Shown in pieces: positions 1-10,800 of a stretch of DNA of 19,215 nucleotides. Origin of the DNA: Phoronis ovalis. Taxonomy: Eukaryota; Phoronida; Phoronidae. The translations under genes were made by a program, and so were the position numbers. Position 1 is the first letter of the stretch, and each line of letters starts with the position of its first letter. The DNA lies in the NCBI GenBank assembly GCA_028565635.1, contig JAOXYB010016188.1:1-19215 (forward strand). The letters run 5' to 3'. Below the pieces are notes generated by a model. That model was given only the letters and a program-made list of their open reading frames with translations. It did no database searches and was not told where the DNA came from.

Positions 1-1560
1 AAGTTTCACCTTAAAATGTTGAACAGTTTTTACGTTATGATTTTTTTCATTTGAGGGGGGAAATTGTATGCTATAATCAACATGTTACAACAATGCTCTG
101 AGAAAAGTGTTTTGAGTGATATACATAATGTGGTTGATATTAAAAAAACCCACAACAATTCAGTTAAAAACAGACTTGTAATTCACTATGGCTTTATCTC
201 CCCAGTTGCTCTCACATAATTGCCATTAAACTGTTGAGGTCTATTATCTGTTATGATTTCATTAGCTTGAAACATACTGAACAGCTAAAACATTATCTCT
301 CACTTCTAAATATATAAACACAGTGACTGAATTCAAACAATTCATTATTATGAATGATCAGGTTACTGGTTCATGAAATATGTTAATATACATGCAGAAA
401 ATATATGCAGTTACTAAAGTGGCAATTAAATCAACTGTTTGCATATTAATATTTAAACAAAATCAATATAGGTTTCAAAATATGCCTGGATGGATTATAA
501 GTGGCAGCTTTTATATCATTTAGTTAATAACAAACTGCAGCCTCTAATAATACATTACATCACATTGCCAAAATGGAAGGATTGCATGATAAAAAGTAGA
601 AAATAGTTGGAAATTAAGTTTAAAAATATTTTTTCCTGACAATGTTGCATCAACATTGCAAAGATGATAACAAAATATTAAATAAAGCGCAAACATAAAC
701 AAGTAAGCAAATCTTACAAAATAATAACTAACACATAACTTACTTCTCTAAATAGAACCTCATAATTTTAAAATTCTGCACATTCTAAAATTAAAAAATA
801 AATTAAAAGTTTAAATTATTTCATTACTTAAAAACTGGGACTAATAAAACTAAGATATATTAGTCCCAGATAAAAATGATCATTTACTCGACAAGTGTGA
901 TTAAATGAAATTACATATAAAATCGAACCGATATCAAGCAAAGTCAAATAAACATCACGGGTTGAGATGTATACAGTTTATCTTTATTATACTATTGTTC
1001 ATCAATGAGAAAATCCTGATAACATTAAATTTTGGCATCAATTTATTTCATCTATACTAAATACGCATACTAATAGTATAATTATAATTTAAAGGAGACA
1101 TTGTTTGCATTCTGACTTTGTAGAATTACCACTCAAAAATCAGTATCATAGACTTGTCAGATTTTCCTATGCTTAAGAGTTAGTATTTTGTATAAGAATA
1201 TGTTAAATTTTACATTAATGATCATGTTAACTGTGCAACATTTTATAGAACTTTCGTCATAGGAAAACTATAATAATTACATTAAAACTTTAATATTCAC
1301 TTAATGATAATCCATCTGTCAGCATGACGCTATATAATCATGCAATATATGCGGTATAGTTTGTTAATTGTTAATTTACTTTCGGGTAAAATAATATATA
1401 AAAAGTTAACAGATTAACTTTACCATTAACAGGAAGTGGGATTCAACCCATATTGTCTTATTGAGACAAAAAAAAATCCATGCAGAATTCTAAGCTGAGT
1501 CTCTACATTTCCACAGTTCACATTTCCATAAAAATCTATACTTTAGAGGTCAATCTAAAC
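1..1560. other. non-coding AT-rich flank, probably intron of a divergent gene
   Basis: I see no supported exon on either strand. The stretch is AT-rich with many stops in all frames. If the - strand exon at 1632-1698 is real, this would be the start of its first intron; no matching acceptor and second exon could be identified here. The only distinct structure is the inverted repeat at 835-869. Confidence 0.5.
835..869. repeat. perfect 12-bp inverted repeat
   Basis: The arms CTGGGACTAATA (835-846) and its exact complement (858-869) flank an 11-nt spacer. No target-site duplication or larger element is evident around it. It could be a hairpin, a remnant of two element ends, or chance; 12 perfect pairs with GC-containing arms in such AT-rich DNA is uncommon. 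Confidence 0.6.
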
Positions 1561-1631
1561 ACATTAAACGCGTTTTCCAACCACACACCTTAATTTATTT
1601 ACGGAAAAATAACACAATCTGGAAAACTCAC

Positions 1632-1698
1632 CCCTCACGTCAGCCATAGTTGTTGTTTTCGGACGTGCCGAAGCTACTTTTGTTAAAACCATTTTCAT
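1632..1698 (-). CDS. possible first coding exon of a divergent gene
   Basis: Read on the - strand, ATG at 1698 opens 22 codons (MKMVLTKVASARP then KTTTMADVRG) that run into a strong donor, GGTGAGT, with the exon ending at 1632 in phase 1. Other in-frame starts are at 1692 and 1647. The frame is also open upstream to an ATG at 1833, but that part overlaps the first exon of CCDC40 antisense and is probably not coding. No downstream exon was found in 1-1631, and I do not recognise the peptide. Support comes from the donor, the basic codon content and the head-to-head position with CCDC40; it may be non-coding. Confidence 0.3.
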
Positions 1699-1756
1699 TG
1701 GATAGTGCTGGAAGGTAAATCCCACAATGCATTGCAACACATAGCAACATAACAGT
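1699..1756. promoter_or_regulatory. compact bidirectional promoter with ZNF143/THAP11-like motif and RFX-like half-sites
   Basis: Just upstream of the CCDC40 start lies TCCCACAATGCA (1720-1731). It fits the CCCA-N-AATGC core of the ZNF143/THAP11 promoter element known from many bidirectional promoters. Next come two GCAAC half-sites (1734-1738 and 1744-1748), the half-site of the RFX X-box that drives ciliary genes, but arranged as a direct repeat rather than the usual inverted pair. Only 58 bp separate the + start at 1757 from the possible - strand start at 1698. There is no obvious TATA box. Motif matches are by eye. Confidence 0.4.
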
Positions 1757-4700
1757 ATGGCTGACCAAGAAGAAAGGTTAGTAAAGCCAAAAAGTTTGTC
1801 CAAATTCTGCGATTTGAATGTATTTACAAACATAATTATTGTGAAATGTTGTATACAATTCAGCTAGGATCCTAAAAATATTTGACAGTGCAACGTTTTG
1901 CTGCTTAATTCATAAATAAGCACTTATAATTTCTGCAACACCAAGAGAGTGAAGAGTATATAGATAAGACCTAATAATTTATTTTAGTCTAACTCTTAGC
2001 ACCATGACCTACTAGGACTCTACTATGTCAAAGACTGCTAACAGCAGGGTCGTGTGTTCAATGCCCGGGTATGCTCTAATATCTAGTAAGGGTTAAGCTG
2101 ATCCTGTTATGAATTAAGAACATTTTTCCAGAATTTGCCACATGCACAGCAGTGAACTGAGAGATATTAAAGTATTAATATGTTTTACTTTTTGGTAACC
2201 CAATTTAACTAGACTTAAGTAAATTAACCAAACTTACAACTCCTAAGTATTTGATTTCCAATAAAACCAACATGCTTGAAAGTGTAGATTTTTCAACTGT
2301 ATTTTTTTAATTTATTGCTCTCACTTTTGAACTCTCAAGAGGTTAATATTTCAGGAGTAAACGACATCCATTGAAAATCAAGGTCTAGTTTCCTAGATTA
2401 GCTAAAAACATTAAAATTAAACATCGCAGTATTTAAACTTTCATTTTTCTAGGCTAGACACTGGAAGTAGACCTGTCTCTGCTGCGTCAAAGAAATCAGA
2501 TAATGTACAAGATATAGTTTCAAAAGTTACTGTTAAAGCTTTACAAGATGTGAGTACTGAAACTTTTTTCTGTAATTTTAAATGGTTAGGAATGTGACTT
2601 ATGCTTAATCAAAAAATACATCTGGTACAAGCAAGTCCACATTCAAAGATAAATTTTAAAAGACCTCCTCTCAAAAAATGCTGGACACTATATCAGCTAT
2701 GTCATTAAAACTACCTATTAGTTGTTACTGATATGAAAGCATCACCTATCTTCTCTATTTCATTAAAATGTCAAGCATTGTTTATGTGGAATGAACAGTA
2801 TCTTTGTTAGATTATCTCTTTAGAACATATTCATTGTGTATTGAAGCAGTGTGAGTTTATTTCGGGTTGGATATTCATTACAGTTTTTCTGTTTCATACT
2901 TATCCAAATGAATTTTATTTTTAGTCACTTGTTGAAAATATTGAAGTTGTCTTTGAGAGTATTAAATGACTCTATCACATAGTCTTTGTTAATTTGACAA
3001 ATAGAAAACAAATCACATGGCTATTACTGTTGAGACTAATGATTAAACATACATTTGAGAATAATTAGTTAGAAATTATTACTATATGACTCAAATTTAT
3101 TCAGATAGATATAACACATAACAATCACATCATTCTATAGTTGGATACTGGTGACATGGAACAGACAGATAATCCTCCGGCTCCCCAGGATGAAGTTGTC
3201 GATCAAACACCAGATGATCCTGTAGAAACTGTTCCAGCATCTGATGGTACTGGTGATTTACCAGTAGAACCAAGTTTGTCTTCTCCTAAACCAGGTTCAA
3301 ATGCTGGATCCAGACCTGTATCAGGAAGAGCAGCTTCTGTTGCAGGTATGTAATGAAATTGTAGACATGAATGCAATCAGTAGCTAAATTATTTTATTAC
3401 AATTAAGATTTTTAGAACTTCCGATTACGCAATGGAATTTATTAAGGAATGATAAAATATCCTTACAAAAACTGTGCAGTCCTTTCACTGGGTTATTTGT
3501 TCAAGTCAAGAATATTTCCATCTGTTCAAAAGAGAGTGTATTAAAGTTTTTCTAAAAAATTGGGTTTTAAGGAGCTGAGCAGAAAATAGTAGAAAACAGT
3601 ATTGTGTTAACAACCAAAAGGGTAGTGAAGTACTGCATTAAAATTTCTTGTAGTTATTGGGTATTCATAAATTTGCAATATTATACTCGATCATGAATTG
3701 ATCTTTGATTTATCTACAGGTTCTAAGACTGGGGATGAGCCAGTGGAACCAACTTCATCTTCCCCTAAACCTGATTCAGCTGCTGGTTCCAGACCCACAT
3801 CAGGAAGGCCAACTTCTGCTGGAGGTATGTACTTTCATACAATGGACAAGTATCAAGAGAAGCATGTGTATTAGAAGTCTACAGTTAATAAAAAAGTTAA
3901 ATGCAAAAAACTGATTCTTTAAAAAATAGCTGTATTGGTAGTTACCATTTTTAATTACTGATTTACTTCTTGGTTAAAATGTTAGTGTCAGGATTTTAGA
4001 GTGGAAAATTTTTAAGCTAAGATATATTGCTACAAAATTTCAGCAACTGAAAAAAACACTGACAATTAATTATACCCATGTCCTTTACTTCTTGTACAGG
4101 GTCTAAGCATGGTTCAAGACCAGGATCATCTAGAGTGCCATCCGTAGCTGAAAGGCTGTCCCAGGCAGGTTCAAGGCCCCAGTCAGGTGCCAGAGATAAT
4201 GTAGCTGAAAGATTGTCCCAGGCAGGTTCCAGGCCCCAATCAGCTGCCAAGGACAATGCTGGTAGGCATACACCCGCTTTCCCCTTTTGCCACTGGAAAA
4301 TATTTAATATTAAAGAGTTTCTCTTTCTAAGAAAAATGGTTTGTACCTAGCACCCTTAACTTAATATTTCTTCTTAGAAAAATATTACTTCAATCTAGTT
4401 TACTAGATAGAACATATTAATTAATTATTAAAAGTCATCTTCTGATTTCCTTTTGTTCCATATGTTAATTAATACTGTAACAGCCCTTGTTTTCAATCTT
4501 TTGCATAAAGCCATGAACTTTGCTTCTTTTATTCATCTACATTCATATTTCTTATTACATTTTGCAGTACACTTTTTTCCCCTTTTCATTGCCTCTTTCA
4601 CTACTGAACATACACCATATGATATCACTCACATTAAAAATTTCAGACCAAACCAAACAAGATTCCCGTCCAGTATCTGCCCACTCATCTCAGTTAGGTC

Positions 4701-4814
4701 GCCCTGCTTCTGGTAGACCTAGCTCACGTCCTAAATCTGGTGCAAGTGCCAGATCCAGGAGTAGCAGACATGATGAACAGGATGATGGTGCAAATAGAAA
4801 CTTACTCACTGCAG
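1757..4814 (+). CDS. CCDC40: CCDC40 exons 1-6: disordered GSRP-repeat N-terminus
   Basis: These exons encode residues 1-252, rich in Ser, Pro, Gly, Arg and Ala, with no coiled coil. A motif of the type GSRP-x-S recurs in exons 2, 3, 4 and 5 (three times in exon 5), and a related SRPVS, GRPAS, SRPKS series appears in exon 6. Exons 4, 5 and 6 (105, 162 and 168 nt) each begin and end in phase 1, so any could be skipped or multiplied without frame loss. The N-terminus is the poorly conserved part of this family, so assignment rests on frame continuity into exon 7 and good splice sites. Basic Ser-Pro-rich segments of this sort often contact tubulin, which is only a guess here. Confidence 0.75.
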
Positions 4815-7800
4815 GTATTTGCTTATCAGCCAACTTGCTGTGAAGCTTTTGATGCACGGTTTCAGTGAAATTACAAATAAAACTTTATATTTTGAATCAT
4901 TTGCACTTTATGGTATGTCGTCAAAAGTTAGTAGTAAATTTTACATTATCAACAGGTTGCTTGCAAATTAATCATTTTCGAATTTCTTTACCAAAGATAA
5001 TGATAAAAAACAATCATTATTTGTTTTAAGTGATTAAAAGAAATGTGAATTCCTTGCTTTTGGCAATGCTATGTTATCATAGTTTTTCCCTTTGGAAATA
5101 TGTACATTATATTTAAACTAAAAACAGATGTTAACCCCGGGGTACTGACCATATTTTTAGATGGGGATGTCCAAACTCAAAATATCCACCCATTTTTAAG
5201 GATTTCAGTCTCAAAAATGGACCCATTTTTCAGGTTTTCTCTCGGAAAAATTCCTTGGAATTGCTAAGTTTAAATAAAATCATGACCCATCTTTAGGGAT
5301 TCTGTTGAAAAGTGGACCAATTTTTAGGGACATTTCTGTGAAAAGTGGACCCATTTTAGGGACATTTCTGTGAAAAAGTGGGCCCATTAGGGATTTATCA
5401 GTGAAAAAATTACCCATTTGGGCAACATCCCCCCGTATTCATTATATACCGTATATATGTAAGTGCCCCCCTGGATGTTAACCTTTTCAAGCCTGACTCT
5501 TTCAGGCCATTCATTCTGTAAAAGATCAAGACTTAATTCTAATTGTACAATAGATTTTAAAGTTAAATACACAAGCATCCACACCGGTGTGTCTAAAATG
5601 ATGATATATCTATGTTCTTGATTCTAAATTTTACATCTTAAGCAGTGCAGTTATATAATTATACAGTATTATTGTTCAGATAATAATGACCAGCCACCTC
5701 CTATTGATGGTGCTATCCAGCCACCAACAGATCCAGGTGATTTTTACAACATTGAAGATTATATGCAACAACCTCCTGATGTTCCACCTGGTGGATATGG
5801 TGGAGATGGTGGTGATGGCGGGGATAGTGATGAAGATTATGGTGATGCAGATGATGATGAAGAAATGTCTGATGAAGGTAGTGAAGATGAAACAGATATG
5901 GTGGTGCTTGATCCAGATCATGTAAGTTATTGATGGATCTGTTTATGAGCATTCCTATTGTTGTGCAATGATTGATTAGTTAAAACACTATGTGAGTGAG
6001 TGCAAAGCATAACTTTTTAATGTAGTTTGTGATTATCTTTTTTCTGTGTTATTTCACACATGGTTAAAGCTGTAGATGAGGAATCAACATCCAAAAGACT
6101 TAATATTGTATTATTTTTGCTATTTTGAAGTTTTAAATTTTATTGAAGAATATTTTATATTACAGCCTCTCATGGCAAGGTTTCAAGCTGCACTGAAAAA
6201 GCAATTGAGCAAACAGTTGAGAGACGTTACATTAGAATTGCGAGAGTTGGAGCATGGATTGAAAAAAAGGGTACAAGAAAGAGAAGATTTAGGTAACATT
6301 TTATTTCTTTATTAAAGTTTATTACATACTGTTATAAGATTTTATAAAATATTTCTTTGGAATTTTGATGTAAAAAATCTGTATTAAAACATTTTGGGTA
6401 ATTGTCCGTAAATGTTATGTAGGTGTGGAGTTGTATGGTGTACAGCAAGAACTGGCACGTCATCAAATGATGCTAGAACAAAACCATGACCAATTTTCTC
6501 AAACTAATCAAGATCGATTGAAAACAGAACAGCAGCTATCAGATGTTAGGGAGTTCTATAAGGAAACACAAACCACAGCAAATCAGGAGAAAAAGAAAAG
6601 TAAGCTTTTGAAATGAAAGTTTGTAGTTTTCAGTTATTTCGTATCCTAATAATAAACATTTAAAATGTGATCAGGTTTACTTTTTAATACTTAAATCATG
6701 TAAGCGTTATGTTACCTCTAAACATTAGGTCTCTGTTTTTATTATGTTTGTTTTACATTTTTTTCCCTCATTGATTTTTTACCTCAAATTGACAAAAATA
6801 TTTTAATTTTTAATTTATTCTATAATTTATTATTTCCATGTTATGTGTGTTTTAACACCTAGTTTCCATGGTCCTAAATAAGAATTTAAAGAGGCAGGTG
6901 ATGATTTGTTGGAAATGTTATCTGTATTGTAATAACATCGACATTGTATGTTTGACTTTTCAGGTTCTGAATTACAACAGGAAGTGGAAAACTTAGCATT
7001 AAGACTTTTCTATATGGATAATGCTAAAGAAGATGTACGGTCAGATATTGCTGTCATGAGAAGAGCCGCTGAAAAGGCAGATTCAGAAGTTGCCAAGGCG
7101 GAGGAGGGCAAACAAAGACAGGTTAGCTTGAAGTTCATTGTAATTTCCCTTGTTATAGTGATTGTATGTGGTGATTACACTGTTCTACTGTTTACATTTA
7201 TTACATGATTATAAAAAGGTAGAAAGACCAATATTGGCTCTTTTGCTTATGTATTCAGAAATAACAATTACCACCAAAAAAAACATGTTTAACAGCCGCG
7301 ACCATTTCAAATGTTGGCATTTTCATTTTTAAAAAAACAACATTGTTTAACGAGCCCGACCACTTCAATTTATCTAAACTTTTGCTATTGACAGGATTTA
7401 TTTGTTGACCGACTTGTTGAGCGAGTTGATAAACTAAAGGAAGAAATTGCAATGTATGAAGCTCAGATTACTGCTCAAGAAGAAGAGACTAGGGCTGCCA
7501 AAGATGCACTTAATGAAGCTAGGATGGAAATTGAGGTATCAAATAATTTGAGTTTTCAGTGAATAGAAAGCTAAACGTGCATCATCCAATGTATCAAACA
7601 ACAACATGATTGTAGAAAAATTAGGGAAAAAAATATTACCATGACATTTCATTAAACGTTTTGGTTTAATTGTTAACATATTTTTTTCTAGTAGGTATAG
7701 AACCAACCTATGAAGTTTTGCTGGTTGAACTTTGTATTCCTGTCTATGATCTTTTTTATACTCAAACCCCTCCCCCCCACTAAACCTACACTCATATTTT

Positions 7801-10800
7801 ACTAAATAATTTTTTTGTAAGTAAACTGGACATTTTAAATTTTAGCATAATTGCTGTAACTTATGAATTAAATAAAATTATATTTTATTTTTACTATCAG
7901 TATAATTACTATGTGTAATTCTACCAAAAACAAGTCTAGGTTTTAAAAATAATTATTACATTAAAAATTAACCCGGATTCTTACCTTTAGGGAATCACCA
8001 TAGAGAAGAAACAACTATTCAACCAGTGGAACAGCAGTTTAATTGGTATGAGAAGGCGGGATGAAGCACATGCTGCCATGATGGAAGCTTTAAAGTAGGT
8101 GCCTCAAACACTGATCTGAATTACAATATGTACATTAAATTTTAGATTTATCTGTCGAGTGTAACAGTTCAAAATATAACAGACTATGAAATTACCCAAG
8201 TAACACTGTTTTGTGCATAGTTTACACACTTGATTTCTATTTGCATAGAACTATTGTTAAAAAATGAACACCTTTAATATATACAGATATGTATTGTTTT
8301 AATCATCAGATACCTGTTAGCTGTTACCTTACAAATCTCCATTTTAAGCAGGTCATAGTAGCCAGGTATGCAGGTCTTATATCTACAATAAATAAAACAT
8401 CTGTCAATCTATGCTATAATCCTGTTTAACATTTTTCCAGTCAACAACAGCAGACAATCTTGTCTCTTGAAACTGAGATAGAAGGCTACAAGAAGTCAAT
8501 CACAAAAGAACAAGAGCAAAATGAAAAACTAACACTTATTTTAAACAAGACAGAAATGGACATAACTACTGTGAAAAAGCTTCTCCAGCAATGTTTAGCG
8601 AAACATGATGCATTGAAAGCCGAGTATGCCACATACACACGCATGTTGCATGAAACTGAGCAAGCCTTATATAGAGCAATGGCAGTAAGTGAAACATTTA
8701 TAATTAAAATCAACTTATTTCGTGTGAATTTGTTGTCAGTGTCTTAACTTATTGTTACATCTCTCCTCATTAATCAAGCATTCCATAAAAACAGGCGGTA
8801 TGCAGTATTAAAAATATCCTTACATATATCTGGAGAAGACATCTAGCTCTTCAGATATTATATGAATGGGACTTGTACCTTTAACTGTATAACTGTATAA
8901 TGCAGCAGTGTCTTTGCTGCCCATGCATAACATAAGTTTTCTGTGAAACAATTTTAATTTCTTTTTCATTTAACATATCATTTTATTACAATTTATTTCA
9001 AGTAGGGGCACCAATACTGACTTAATTGTGTATATTTTATCATTCTAGGACAAAACCATGCGAATGAATGAAGCAAATGCTTTAAGAAAACAAATAGAAA
9101 GAGAATATTTAGAGAAAGTACGCCTGGAAGATGAAATCATGGAAAAGATAAGAGGACAACTTACTCTAGACAAGGCTGCTCAGTACACCGAAAAACTTAC
9201 TGGAAAACTTCGTGACAGAACAAAAAGTTTGGTAGGTATAAATTGAAGCACACTTTTAGAAACTGTGTATGTGTGTTTCTTTGGGATGATTTTTAAAAAG
9301 AAAGTAGTGTTTGATAATCTTGAAAGTTGCGAAATTATATCTGTTACCATGTTTTTTAGGAATCGCAAATGGCTCAAGTAGAAAACAATATTGCTAAAGA
9401 TTCATTAGAGATCTCCAACACAAAAACACGGTCTGAACGTCTCCAGAAAATGATTGAAGAGATAGATAAAGAAATTGCAGGAAAAAATGAAATAATTGAT
9501 AGGAGCGATAAAGAAATAGTGAAACGTAATGCTGTTATTGAACGTAAACAGGGAGTTATAGATCAATATAACAAGAAATTGGAGCAGATGATTCAAGCTG
9601 CAGGGGTAAGATGAAACTAGTAAAAAAAAGCAGCATGTTAACGTTAAAATATATTAATTTTTTGAATTATTTACTTAGGAATTATGTATCTTTCTATTTT
9701 ATGATGTTACACACTGCTTTTACCGTAATCTTTCAAACAAAAAGCTTTTAATTCATGAAAACTAGAAGTGTTATGATAGCATTACTCAACTTCAACACAA
9801 ACCGTTAATCCTTATCTCCAAGTGGAGAATAGTTTAGTGAATATGGTAAGAAATCATCTCGATTATAAATTTATCAAAATCCTTCTATAACACTTGTAAA
9901 AAAAAGCAGTGTTGTAAACAGTTCATTGTTATGTATTTATTGTGGAATGATTGACTTTTAATTTTTCTTCTTAATAACGTACCTTTTCATTTGGATAATT
10001 ATCTACAACACTTAAACCCTTGTTTTTCTAGGGTGTTGAATTGGGTCCACTAGAAATCACTATTAACTCATTGCTCAAATCTATCGAAGGCCAGATGCAA
10101 GATATTGCTGATCTACAGCAAATGTGGCTTAGAAACCAGAGTGAACTGGTTAAGTTAAGCAAAGATAAAGAACTTGAGGGTGATGAAGTTGCTTTAAAGA
10201 AGAAACAACTTACTATTCTTTCTCAGAAGAAATTAAGAATTGAACGTAAGTCTATAAATCAATTCATATTTTTATATACTTCAGCAATTTTTGGTTTGTT
10301 TCATATTTAACTTATTCCTGAAACAAAATTACTGGACTCATGTTTTGTAGACTTTACATTTTGTTGTGACCATATATTATCTGAAGAATTCCGCCACAAT
10401 GTTTGTGTGATACTTAATTTTTGATTGTGACGGATAAATACCTATATCAAGGGGAAAGTTCACTTTATTTTTCTGCAGATATATAGAAATTTATTATAGT
10501 ATATGTGTAATTGGCCATACCTTATTTTATTTTTCAGATGAAATTGATACCCATCTCAGAGAAACAGGTGATATCAAGCGTAACATTCAGAACATGCAGA
10601 ATGACATGCTAAAATTAAATCAGCTTTACCACAAGGAGACAGGCATAAGGCACACGTTAGAAAAAGACAATGCTCTTATTGAGAATGATTTCATTGGATC
10701 TCTTAGAGTAAGTGAAATTGTATTAGTTTGCATTTAAAAAAAATTGTTGTAGTTGACATAACTTTTGTTTTTTTATGTAACTACGAGAAGAATATTAATT

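Noticed and set aside
2008-2075. Functional tRNA gene
   Set aside because: Only an anticodon-like arm and a B-box are present; the T-stem and acceptor stem do not pair.
5676-5952. His/Ile-rich open frames opposite or offset to exon 7
   Set aside because: They are shadows of the GAT/GGT-repeat coding strand; exon 7 is fixed by splice sites and the conserved VVLDPDH end.
8826-8858. Imperfect palindrome ATATCTGGAGA / TCTTCAGATAT in intron 13
   Set aside because: Mismatched arms, no flanking duplication and no further structure; likely chance.
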